Shown in pieces: positions 49,004 through 57,601 of a stretch of 64,000 nt of DNA. The stretch lies in NCBI RefSeq assembly GCF_005048155.1, contig NZ_SUMB01000014.1, forward strand, positions 186,001 to 250,000, written 5' to 3'. The first letter of the stretch is position 1. Each line of letters opens with the position of its first letter. Both the position numbers and the translations under genes were made by a program. The notes beneath the pieces were generated by a model. The model had not been told where the DNA came from. It saw only the letters and a program-made list of their open reading frames with translations, and made no database searches. This DNA comes from Streptomyces piniterrae (GTDB lineage: Bacteria > Actinomycetota > Actinomycetes > Streptomycetales > Streptomycetaceae).

Positions 49004-49729
49004 ATGCCCCCTCGCCGTGTGGTCTCCCTGGTGCCGTCCCTCACCGAGGCGGTGGCCGCCTGCGCGCCCGAGCTGCTGGTCGGCGCCACCGACTGGTGCA
49101 GCCACCCCGCCGGGCTCGGCGTCACCCGCATCGGCGGCACCAAGAACCCCGACACCGCCCGGATCGCCGCCCTCGCACCCGATCTCGTGATCGCCAACGA
49201 GGAGGAGAACCGGCCGCAGGACCTCGGCGCGCTGCGGGCCGCGGGCCTGGACGTCCTCGTCACCGAGATCAGGACCCTGGACCAGGCGCTGCGCGAACTG
49301 GCGCGCGTCCTGGTGCGCGGCTGCGGCCTGCCCAGGCCCGGCTGGCTGGACGCCGCCGAGGCCGCCTGGCAGGACCTGCCGCCCCGGCCGGCGGAACTGG
49401 CCGCGGTGGTCCCCATCTGGCGGCGGCCGTGGATGGTGCTGGGCCGGGACACCTTCGCCGGCGATCTCCTCGTCCGCCTCGGCGTCCGTAACCTCTATGC
49501 CGGGCACGCCGACCGCTACCCCCGCATCCCGGTGGACGAGCTGAACGCCGCCGGCGCCGACCTCGTCGTCCTCCCCGACGAGCCGTACCGCTTCACCGCC
49601 GAGGACGGCCCCGAGGCCTTCCCCGGGCTGCCCGCCGCGCTGGTCAGCGGACGCCATCTCACCTGGTACGGGCCGTCGTTGGCGAAGGCGCCGGACATCC
49701 TGGCCGAGGCGGTCGCCGCGGCCCGCTGA
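49004..49729 (+). CDS. Helical-backbone metal receptor (BtuF-like), no signal peptide
   Basis: A 241-residue protein with the class III substrate-binding fold of BtuF and siderophore-binding proteins: RRVVSLVPSLTEAVAACAPELLVG, then RIGGTKNPDTARIAALAPDLVIAN and TWYGPSLAKAPDIL. Normal members are secreted lipoproteins, but this one starts directly with the first strand, so it should stay in the cytoplasm. ATG 49004 has GGTGGGGG close by. No ABC permease or ATPase is adjacent. A role in cobalamin or metal handling is only suggested by the fold. Confidence 0.8.
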   Translation: MPPRRVVSLVPSLTEAVAACAPELLVGATDWCSHPAGLGVTRIGGTKNPDTARIAALAPDLVIANEEENRPQDLGALRAAGLDVLVTEIRTLDQALRELARVLVRGCGLPRPGWLDAAEAAWQDLPPRPAELAAVVPIWRRPWMVLGRDTFAGDLLVRLGVRNLYAGHADRYPRIPVDELNAAGADLVVLPDEPYRFTAEDGPEAFPGLPAALVSGRHLTWYGPSLAKAPDILAEAVAAAR

Positions 49730-49775
49730 GCGGCGGGCGGTCCGGGCCCGCCCGATGGGTCACGGTCGGAAAGGC

Positions 49776-50915
49776 CTACCGCGGCGGCGCCAGCAGTGTG
49801 CCGCGCGCCAGTCCGGAGCCGGTGCGCGCGGCGGCCACCGCCACCACCGACACCAGCACCGCGTACAGCGCCACCGCGAACCAGCCGAACGCGGTCAGCC
49901 CGGTGTGCCGGGCCAGGCCCGCCGCTCCGGTGACACAGGTGCCGAGCGGGAAGGTGAAGCCCCACCAGGTCATCGCGAAGGTCATACCGCCGCGGACCGC
50001 CCGCACCACCATCGCCGTCGCGAGCGCCAGCCACAGCAGCGCGAAGCCCATCACGGGCACGCCGTAGAGCACCGCGAACGCGCCCATGGCGTGCGCGTAC
50101 GAGGCGTCGACGGCACCCGGGGCGGCGTCCGCGAGGTTGTTCACCGCGGTGGTGGACTGGCCCAGCGGGCCGAGCACCAGAAACAGCGTCGGGGTCAGCG
50201 CGAGCGGCAGCGGACCGTGCTGGAACAGCCGCCCCACCACCAGCGGCAGCACCAGCAGCGTCGCCAGCAGCGACATCCCGAACATCGCGTAGCAGGCCAG
50301 CAGCATCGCCTCCGCCCACTGCCCGCCCGGCAGATGCGGCACCAGGGCCGGGCCGAGCGCCGCCGACACCATCGGGGCGACCACCGGCAACAGCCAGACC
50401 GGCGACGCGCTGCCCGGCTCGATACGGTGCCGGGTCACCATCAGATACGGGATCGCCGCGGCCGCGGCCAGCCCGACGAGGGTGCCCAGGATCCACAGCA
50501 CCGCGTCGGCGGCGAGCGCGGCAGGGCGTCCGATCACGTCCCCGCCGACCGCCAGGGCGCCACCGCCGACCGCGACCAGCGCCATCGACAGGCACCCGTA
50601 GAACGGCGCCACCGCCGGGTCCAGTAGCTGCCGGCGCGCCTGGTCGCGGTGCCGGACCCAGTGCACGGTCCGGGCGGCCAGCAGCGTCACCAGCATCAGC
50701 GCCGACAGCACCCAGACGGCGGCGTACGCGGGGCGCAGGGCGGCCGCGCCGAACGGCAGGGCGGCGCCGGCGTTGGCGACGGCCGCCGTGCCCATCACGG
50801 CGGCGTACCAGTTGGGCCCGAGATAGCGGACCGAGGAGCGCGGCGGGACCGGCCCCCGCGGGGGGCGGCCCGGGGTGGTGCCGGGCCGGGAAGGTGCGTG
50901 CGTGAGTGTTGCCAT
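49776..50915 (-). CDS. TDT/SLAC1-family transporter
   Basis: A 379-residue membrane protein with about ten helices of the tellurite-resistance/dicarboxylate transporter family (TehA/SLAC1). The family marks GPNWYAAVMGTAAVANAG, the mid-helix Phe/Pro pattern and GGMTFAMTWWGFTFPLGTCV are present. Relatives export sulfite, dicarboxylates or other small anions. ATG 50915 is chosen; its ribosome site is weak. It is divergent from a LysR-type regulator, a typical regulator/target arrangement. Confidence 0.85.
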   Translation of the reverse strand: MATLTHAPSRPGTTPGRPPRGPVPPRSSVRYLGPNWYAAVMGTAAVANAGAALPFGAAALRPAYAAVWVLSALMLVTLLAARTVHWVRHRDQARRQLLDPAVAPFYGCLSMALVAVGGGALAVGGDVIGRPAALAADAVLWILGTLVGLAAAAAIPYLMVTRHRIEPGSASPVWLLPVVAPMVSAALGPALVPHLPGGQWAEAMLLACYAMFGMSLLATLLVLPLVVGRLFQHGPLPLALTPTLFLVLGPLGQSTTAVNNLADAAPGAVDASYAHAMGAFAVLYGVPVMGFALLWLALATAMVVRAVRGGMTFAMTWWGFTFPLGTCVTGAAGLARHTGLTAFGWFAVALYAVLVSVVAVAAARTGSGLARGTLLAPPR

Positions 50916-51083
50916 GAGAGAAGCCTGATCGCCCTCGCCCCACCCCACCAGGGACGTTGTGTCTATGAGGGCATAACCTGGGTTTATGTGCAGTGGGTTT
51001 TATGGGTCGGATGCGTGGGCGGTGAGGGCTGTGGCCACGGGGCACGCGGCGGCGACCGGCGGCGGCCGGTGGCGGGCCGCGCC

Positions 51084-52028
51084 GTGACCGGCACCCCGGG
51101 CGGCCGTACGCCCGAGCCCGCGGTGCCGCTCTCGCACCGGGTCCCGGACCTCGGCGCGCTGGAACTGCTGCTCGCCGTGGCCCGGCTCGGCAGCCTGGGC
51201 CGCGCGGCCCGCGCGACCGGCATCACCCAGCCCGCCGCCAGCAGCCGTATCCGTTCCATGGAGCGGCAGTTGGGCGTGGCACTCGTCGAGCGCTCGCCGC
51301 GCGGCTCCCGGCTGACGGACGCCGGAGCGCTGGTCACGGACTGGGCGCGGCGCGTGGTGGAGGCGGCCGAGGCGTTCGACGCGGGCGCGCAGGCGCTGCG
51401 CGGGCGCCGCGACTCCCGGCTACGGGTGGCGGCCAGCATGACCATCGCGGAATACCTGCTGCCCGGCTGGCTGATAGCGCTGCGCGCCCAGCGCCCCGGG
51501 ACCGCCGTATCGCTGCTCGCGGGCAACTCCAGCGCGGTCGCCGAGCGGCTGCTCGCCGGCGAGGCGGACCTCGGGTTCGTCGAGGGCCTGGAGGTGCCCG
51601 CCGGTCTGGACGGCACCGTCATCGGCCATGACCGGCTGATCGTCGTCGCCGCCCCGTCCCACCCGTGGACCCGGCGGCGCACCGAGCTGACCGCCGGCGA
51701 GCTGGCCGCGACCCCGCTGATCCTGCGCGAGCGCGGCTCCGGCACCCGCCAGGTGCTGGACGCGGCGCTCGCCCGGCACGGCGGTCTCGCCGACCCGCTC
51801 CTCGAACTCTCCTCCACCACCGCGGTGAAGGCCGCCGCGGTCAGCGAGGCGGCCCCCTCCGTGCTCAGCGAACTCGCCGTGGGCGAGGAACTGACCGCCC
51901 GCCGCCTGGTCGAGATCCCGGTGCACGGCCTCCGCCTCGGCCGCGATCTGCGCGCCGTCTGGCCCAGCGGCCAGCGCCCCGCCGGACCGGCGCGGGATCT
52001 GCTGGGGCTGACCCGCCGGGCGCCCTGA
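51084..52028 (+). CDS. LysR-family transcriptional regulator
   Basis: A 314-residue regulator. The N-terminal helix-turn-helix reads LGALELLLAVARLGSLGRAARATGITQPAASSRIRSME (helix parts separated here by few residues), followed by the two-lobed substrate-binding-like effector domain. GTG 51084 is uncertain; GTG 51069 is also in frame. It lies divergent from the TDT transporter with about 170 bp between, and probably activates it in response to the transported anion. The end (LGRDLRAVWPSGQRPAG) is typical of CbbR/CysB-like members. Confidence 0.85.
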   Translation: MTGTPGGRTPEPAVPLSHRVPDLGALELLLAVARLGSLGRAARATGITQPAASSRIRSMERQLGVALVERSPRGSRLTDAGALVTDWARRVVEAAEAFDAGAQALRGRRDSRLRVAASMTIAEYLLPGWLIALRAQRPGTAVSLLAGNSSAVAERLLAGEADLGFVEGLEVPAGLDGTVIGHDRLIVVAAPSHPWTRRRTELTAGELAATPLILRERGSGTRQVLDAALARHGGLADPLLELSSTTAVKAAAVSEAAPSVLSELAVGEELTARRLVEIPVHGLRLGRDLRAVWPSGQRPAGPARDLLGLTRRAP

Positions 52029-52067
52029 CGCGCGGTTCGGCGCCCCGCCGGACGGCACCGGCGGCCG

Positions 52068-54209
52068 CTACGCCTCGGGCACCGAGAAGCAGAAGAGCCT
52101 GCCGGACCAGCTGGCGAACAGATGGTCGCCGACGGCGAACGCCGACCAGGACCCGGAGCCGCCGCTGACCGGGTGCTGCCAGACCTGTCTGCCGGTGTCG
52201 GCATGGAAGCCGTACAGCCCCTTCGGTCCCGCGGCGAGGAAGAGACCGCGCACGGCGCCCAGGAACTGCAGCGTGCCCAGGCCGGCGCCGGCCGTCCAAC
52301 GGGTCGTCCCGGTACGGGCGTCGACGGCGTGCAGGACCTTGTCGAGATAGCAGACCGTCGTGCCGGACCGGCCGTAGCCCCGGTTCCCCCGGGCGGCGGT
52401 CCGCACGCTCCACAGCGTCTTCCCCGTCGCCGGGTCGAACGCCGCGAGCAGCCCGCTGGTCGCGCCGCTGGCGCCGGTCCCCGGATAGCAGAACAGGATT
52501 CCGCCGTCGAGGTTCAAGGACCCCTCGTACATCAGGAACTGACTGTTCGTCGGGGGAAGCCTGGTCGGCTTGCGCCAGAGCGTCTCGCCGTCCGCGGCCT
52601 TGAGAGCGAGCAGGTTCATCTCGCCGTCGACGCCGTAGACCACCGTGCCCTTGGCCGGTGGGTGGAGCGCGACCAGGTCCTTCGACCACACGCGGTCGCC
52701 GCTGTCCGGATCGACGACGGTGTATCCGTTGAGCATCGCGCTCGTGGACGTCTGCGACTCGTCGCCCCACAGGACCGGTTGACCCGCCGGCGTGGTGCCG
52801 ACGACCGAGAGGGCGCCCATGTCCGGAGTCCTCCACCGCACCTTGCCGCCCGACGCGTCCAGGCACTGGAAGCGCCCGTTGTCGCCCACGGTGATGACCA
52901 GCGAGCCGTTGGCGAACTGCAGGTGCGGCGCGCCGGTCCCGGTCGGTGACGCCGCCCACAGCTCCCTGCCGGTCCGGCCGTCGAACGCGTGCAGCTTTCC
53001 GTCCGTCCGTACCGTGTAGACGCGCTTGTCGTCGGCGCGGGCGGCGGTGTTCTGGCCGCTCAGGTCCTGCCACAGGAGCTTGCCGGTGGACCGGTCGAAG
53101 CAGCACCCCGACGTCCGCCCCGCGCACAGCAGCGTGGTCGGGGTCACCGAGAGCAGCGACAGGTCGGACTGCGGGAGGTCCTTGGACCAGGAGAGCGCGG
53201 GGACCGGGGGCGCGTCCTCGTCGCGCGAGCGGAGGAGGAGGGCGGTGCCGCCCCCGGCCGCGGTGACCGCCAGCGCCGCGCCACCGATCAGCAGCCGCCG
53301 CCGGCTGAACAGGGCCGGCCGCACCTCGTCGTGGAGGCTCCGCTCCGACTCGGCCACCTGGAGTTCGACCGCGCCGAGCCAGCCCGCGGTGGTCGCCGGA
53401 CGCAGCCACTCCTGCAGCTGCGCGACGGCCGGCCGCCGGGCCGGGTCCTTTTCCAGGCAGCCGGCGACGATGCCGAGCAGGGCGTGCGGGACGCCGTCCA
53501 GCTCGGGCGCCTCATGGGTGGCGCGGTAGAGCAGCGCGTGGACCGCGCCGGTGCCGAAGGGCGGGGTGCCGGTCGCCGCGTACGCGAGCACGGCGCCGAG
53601 GGCGAACACATCGCTCGCGGCGCCGAGTTCGGCCCCGGTCGACTGCTCGGGCGACATGAAGCCGGGCGACCCGATGATCTGGCCCTCGGCGGTGAGCACG
53701 GTTCCGTCGACGGCCCGGCTGATGCCGAAGTCGATGACCCGGGGCCCGTCGGCGGTCAGCAGGATGTTGGACGGCTTGAGATCGCGGTGGATGAGTCCCG
53801 CGCGATGGATGGCGGCCAGTGCCTCGGCCAGCCCCGCGCCGAGCACCCGCAGGGTGGCCTCGGGCATCGGCCCGTGGGCCGCGATGGCGTCGGTGAGCGA
53901 GGGGCCGGGGATGTAGGCGGTGGCCAGCCAGGGCTGCGGTCCCTCGGGGTCGGCGTCCACGACGGGCGCGGTGAAGGCGCCGCCGACCGCGCGGGCCGCG
54001 TCCACCTCGGCCTTGAAGCGCCGCCGGAAGTCGGGATCGGCGCTCAGCTCGGGGCGTACGACCTTGACGGCGACCGCCCGGCCGCTGCGGGACGCGGCCA
54101 GGTGGACCCGGCCCATGCCGCCCGCGCCGAGTTCCCGGATCACCCGGTACGGGCCGATGTGCGTGGCGGCGGCGTCCGCCTGCGTCGGCGGCGTTGCAGG
54201 AATGGTCAT
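52068..54209 (-). CDS. Ser/Thr protein kinase with PQQ-type propeller (first of pair)
   Basis: A 713-residue Hanks-type kinase. Kinase domain, residues 19-270: Gly loop GAGGMGRV (28-35), Lys49, catalytic HRDLKPSN (Asp143), DFG at 160-162 and SPEQ. Residues 302-327 read FSRRRLLIGGAALAVTAAGG, a membrane segment with three Arg just before it. The rest is a beta-propeller of PQQ-like blades (repeats of the GKxLW type, such as STGKLLWQDL and ASGGKVRWRT) that would face outside. ATG 54209 overlaps the upstream TGA (ATGA). It is the last gene of a three-gene operon. Confidence 0.9.
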   Translation of the reverse strand: MTIPATPPTQADAAATHIGPYRVIRELGAGGMGRVHLAASRSGRAVAVKVVRPELSADPDFRRRFKAEVDAARAVGGAFTAPVVDADPEGPQPWLATAYIPGPSLTDAIAAHGPMPEATLRVLGAGLAEALAAIHRAGLIHRDLKPSNILLTADGPRVIDFGISRAVDGTVLTAEGQIIGSPGFMSPEQSTGAELGAASDVFALGAVLAYAATGTPPFGTGAVHALLYRATHEAPELDGVPHALLGIVAGCLEKDPARRPAVAQLQEWLRPATTAGWLGAVELQVAESERSLHDEVRPALFSRRRLLIGGAALAVTAAGGGTALLLRSRDEDAPPVPALSWSKDLPQSDLSLLSVTPTTLLCAGRTSGCCFDRSTGKLLWQDLSGQNTAARADDKRVYTVRTDGKLHAFDGRTGRELWAASPTGTGAPHLQFANGSLVITVGDNGRFQCLDASGGKVRWRTPDMGALSVVGTTPAGQPVLWGDESQTSTSAMLNGYTVVDPDSGDRVWSKDLVALHPPAKGTVVYGVDGEMNLLALKAADGETLWRKPTRLPPTNSQFLMYEGSLNLDGGILFCYPGTGASGATSGLLAAFDPATGKTLWSVRTAARGNRGYGRSGTTVCYLDKVLHAVDARTGTTRWTAGAGLGTLQFLGAVRGLFLAAGPKGLYGFHADTGRQVWQHPVSGGSGSWSAFAVGDHLFASWSGRLFCFSVPEA

Positions 54210-56449
54210 CGGGAGTCGCTCCGGAAGGCGTGGAGGGTGGTGTCGGATGCGGCGTAGATGGTGGTGCCGGTGGTCTGCACCCGCCACGCCTGGCTCTTGT
54301 TCTTCGATTCGGGGCCCTGGTGCGCCCAGCGGACCTTGCCGTCGGCGGCGCCCAGCACGAGGAAGCCCGGGGTCTCGGCGCTGAACGTGGGGACCGCGAG
54401 GAGCGACGACGTGACGGCGGGGCCCGGATCGATGGCACCGCCGGGGTCGAGGGTCAGCGGACTCGTGGTGTGCCACAGCTGTTTGCCGCTGCGGGTGTCC
54501 AGGGCGAAGACGGTGTGCTCGTCCCCCACGTAGGCCCGGCTGCCGAGAACCGTGGTGGGGTTGAGGGTGGTCGGCTGGTCGACGGCGGTCCACAGCCTGC
54601 GGCCGTCGGAGGCGCGGAACGCCTGCACCTTGGTACTGGTGACGAGCACCGCGTTCCCGTCGGTGGCCAGGCGCGGGTAGTCACCGGGCCGGAACGCCTT
54701 CCTGACCGTCCAGTTCACCTTGCCGCTGCGCAGGCCGAGGCCGAGCACCTCGCCGTTGTCGAGCAGGAAGCAGGTGCGCCCGTCGGAGTGGGCGCGGAAG
54801 TCGGAGCCGGCCACTCTGCGGGACCACAGCACCTTTCCCGAGGCGATGTCGACGGCGTACACGCCGTAGCCCTTGTGGCCGCCGGTACCGAGGAGGGCCA
54901 CCGAGTCGGCGACGCAGAAGACGTGCTCGATGTGGTCGGCGGAGGCGTAGGCCCCGTCCTCCGGATCCGACGTGGTGACCGGATGGCTGAACTTCAGCTT
55001 GCCGTCACCGTCCAGCCCGAGCAGATGGCCGCGTTCGCCACCCCAGGCCGTGGCGTACAGCGTCGATCCCTCGACGCCGAGCCACTGCGGCTTGCCGTTG
55101 GCGTCGGACGGCACACGGGGATCGGCCGTCCACCGTTCCTTGCCGTTCGCGGTGTCGTAGCCGATCGCGGTGCTCTGGTCCCACTGCACAAGGGTGTCGC
55201 CGAGGAGCCGCAACTGGGAGCCCGACAGGGGACGCAGCGGGCTCGACCACTGCGGCTTCGGCCCCGCTGGCACCTTGGGGGCGGGGCGGCCGGTGCTGCC
55301 ACGGGCGGCGCCGCCCGCCCGGCCCGCAGGCTTCGACGGCCGGCCGACCAGGGCCGTGGCGCCCGCGGCCGCCGCCGCGGTGCCGCCGGCCGCCGCGATC
55401 CACAGGAAGCGGCGGCGGCTCGGCCCGCTCAGGGCCGCCGTGACCAGCGGAGTCACCGGCATGGGAGGTGCGGTCGCCAGGACCGCGGCATGCGCCTCCC
55501 GTTGGGCGAGGTCCGCCCGCAGGCCCGGGGTGAGCAGCGCGGACGATTCGGCGGGCCCCAACGCGGCCAGCAGGGCGTCGACGGCCGGCCGGGCGGCGGG
55601 ATCCTTCTCCAGGCAGGCCGCCACCACCGGACGCAGCGCGTCGGGTATGCCGGTCAGCCGCGGCGGGGCGTGCACGGCCCGGTAGAGGACCTCGGCCGTG
55701 CTTCCGGAGCCGAAGGGGCCACGGGCGGTGGCCGCGAAGACCAGGACGCAGCCGAGGGAGAAGACGTCGGCCGCGGGGCCCGCGTCGCGGCTCGACACGA
55801 TCTGCTCGGGAGCCATGAAACCGGGCGTCCCCATCACCGCGTCGGTCCGGGTCAGCTGCGTAGCGTCCACCGCCCGGCTGATACCGAAGTCGATGACCCG
55901 GGGCCCGTCCGCGGCGGCCAGTACGTTCCCGGGCTTGAGGTCGCGGTGGACGAGGCCGGCGGAGTGGATCGCGAGCAGCGCCTCCGCGAGGCCGGCGCCC
56001 AGACCGCGCAGGGCCGGCTCGGGCAGCACACCGAAGCGTTGTACGACGTCGTGCAGGGACGGTGCGGGGATGTAGGCGGTGGCCAGCCAGGGCTGCCGGG
56101 CGTCGGCGTCCGCGTCGAGCACCGGCGGGGTGAAGAAGCCGCTCACCCTGCGGGCGGCCTCCGCCTCGCGCCGGAAGCGCCCGCGGAAGTTCGGCGCCTC
56201 GGCGTACTCCGGCCGTATGACCTTCAGGGCGACCAAGCGCGAGCCGGGCGACCTGGCCAGGAAGACCCGGCCCATGCCGCCCTCGCCCAGCAGCTGGAAG
56301 ACCTCGTAGGGGCCGATACGGGCCTGGCTCTGCTGCTGCGGGGCCGGGGCGGCCGGGGTCGGTGGCTGGGGAAGCGTGGTGGGCGGCTGCGGGAGTGTGG
56401 TGCGTGTCCGCGGGACCCTGGGGTCCTCGCCGTGTGCGGGGATGTTCAC
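54206..56449 (-). CDS. Ser/Thr protein kinase with PQQ-type propeller (second of pair)
   Basis: A 747-residue paralogue of the kinase at 52068. A Pro/Thr/Gln-rich lead of 43 residues precedes the kinase domain (46-297): GEGGMGRV, Lys76, HRDLKPGN (Asp170), DFG at 187-189, APEQ. Residues 343-368 read PSRRRFLWIAAAGGTAAAAA, which closely resembles a twin-arginine motif followed by a membrane segment. The outer part is a propeller with PQQ-like blades (DTANGKERWTAD, IASGKVLWSRRV, DTRSGKQLWHT). GTG 56449 lies 14 bp after the upstream stop; its stop overlaps the start of the next kinase. Confidence 0.9.
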   Translation of the reverse strand: MNIPAHGEDPRVPRTRTTLPQPPTTLPQPPTPAAPAPQQQSQARIGPYEVFQLLGEGGMGRVFLARSPGSRLVALKVIRPEYAEAPNFRGRFRREAEAARRVSGFFTPPVLDADADARQPWLATAYIPAPSLHDVVQRFGVLPEPALRGLGAGLAEALLAIHSAGLVHRDLKPGNVLAAADGPRVIDFGISRAVDATQLTRTDAVMGTPGFMAPEQIVSSRDAGPAADVFSLGCVLVFAATARGPFGSGSTAEVLYRAVHAPPRLTGIPDALRPVVAACLEKDPAARPAVDALLAALGPAESSALLTPGLRADLAQREAHAAVLATAPPMPVTPLVTAALSGPSRRRFLWIAAAGGTAAAAAGATALVGRPSKPAGRAGGAARGSTGRPAPKVPAGPKPQWSSPLRPLSGSQLRLLGDTLVQWDQSTAIGYDTANGKERWTADPRVPSDANGKPQWLGVEGSTLYATAWGGERGHLLGLDGDGKLKFSHPVTTSDPEDGAYASADHIEHVFCVADSVALLGTGGHKGYGVYAVDIASGKVLWSRRVAGSDFRAHSDGRTCFLLDNGEVLGLGLRSGKVNWTVRKAFRPGDYPRLATDGNAVLVTSTKVQAFRASDGRRLWTAVDQPTTLNPTTVLGSRAYVGDEHTVFALDTRSGKQLWHTTSPLTLDPGGAIDPGPAVTSSLLAVPTFSAETPGFLVLGAADGKVRWAHQGPESKNKSQAWRVQTTGTTIYAASDTTLHAFRSDSR

Positions 56450-56463
56450 CTCGTCGCGGCGGG

Positions 56464-57375
56464 TCAGCGGATCGAGCCGAGTACGTCGCGGGCGGCGGCG
56501 ACGGCGGCGTCCTCGGACTGCTTCTCGCCCTTGGCGGAGTCCCTGGTGTCGTAGCTGTAGTCCACGGTGATCACGGCGTTGCCGGAGCGGACGATCACCT
56601 GCGCCTGCGCCAGGCTCCCCAGCTTCTTGTCGACGGCGTGGACGACATGGGCCTGGTCGCCGAGGTCGCCGACCGACCGGGAGTCGGTGGTCGTCTGCAT
56701 GTCCTTCAGAGCGGTGAGCGCGCTCTTCTTGTACATGTCGTACATCCCCTTCGACCCCGGGCCGACCGAGAGGTGCACGCTCATGTTCAGCATGGAGCCG
56801 CCGGAGCCCATGCGGGTCTCCCAGCGCGGCATCCTGGTGATCATCGACGCGATTTTCGACTTGTCGAGCTCCGACGGCACGCACTCGGTTCCGGGCGCGA
56901 TGCGCGCGAGCGTGGCCGGCTTGATCAGGTCACACCCTTCGGGCGCCTTGGTGTAGGTCTTCCCCACGTCCTCCGGGGCCGGCGGCCGGGCGCCGCCGCC
57001 CGTGGCGCCCGGGGGCCGCCCCGCCACGGTGCTCTCCCCGTCGCCGCCCGACATGGCGACGACCACGCCGACGACCGCGGCCACGGCGAGCGCCGCGCCG
57101 CCCCCGATCAGCCAGGCCCGCGCACCGGCCCGCGGCCGCCCGGCGGCCGGCGCACCGTCCTGCCGCGGCCCCGCCGGGACCTGCTGCGACCAGGCCGAGG
57201 GCGCGCCCGGCGGCCGGGCCGGGACCGGGGGCGGCACCTGGGCCTGGGCCGCATGGGCCTGGGCCGCATGGGCCGGTGCCGCAGGTTTCGTTTCCGCCGT
57301 TCGCTGCGGGAGCGGCCGGGTGGGGCCGGTACGGGCGGGGCCCTGCTGGGGGTTCATCTGCGGGGTCTCACTCAC
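56464..57375 (-). CDS. Pro-rich membrane-anchored extracellular sensor-like protein
   Basis: A 303-residue protein. Residues 1-86 are Pro/Ala/Gln-rich and cytoplasmic, with the duplicated HAAQA; one membrane helix (87-108) follows, then an extracellular domain of about 195 residues with two cysteines (EGCDLIKP and TECVPSE) and DYSYDTRDSAKGEKQ near the end. The layout matches DUF3558-like lipoproteins and kinase substrates in actinobacteria. Being first in the operon with the two kinases, it may be their substrate or ligand-binding partner. The start is GTG 57375. Confidence 0.75.
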   Translation of the reverse strand: MSETPQMNPQQGPARTGPTRPLPQRTAETKPAAPAHAAQAHAAQAQVPPPVPARPPGAPSAWSQQVPAGPRQDGAPAAGRPRAGARAWLIGGGAALAVAAVVGVVVAMSGGDGESTVAGRPPGATGGGARPPAPEDVGKTYTKAPEGCDLIKPATLARIAPGTECVPSELDKSKIASMITRMPRWETRMGSGGSMLNMSVHLSVGPGSKGMYDMYKKSALTALKDMQTTTDSRSVGDLGDQAHVVHAVDKKLGSLAQAQVIVRSGNAVITVDYSYDTRDSAKGEKQSEDAAVAAARDVLGSIR

Positions 57376-57601
57376 GGGGTAGCTCGCTTTCCGTCCGGTT
57401 CTCGACGTCGGGACGGCAGCGGCCGTCCCGTGGGCCGGACCCGGGGCGACGGCGCACCGGGGGCCCGGTGCGCCGTGCCAGACACTCTCGTGAGGAGTTG
57501 CAATGCCGATGAAATCCCGCTGAAGCGGGAAGCGCGGGGGACCGGGGCACGTGCACCGGCACTTCGCCCGCCCGAGACCCCCCGCTCCCCGCCGCCCCCG
57601 C

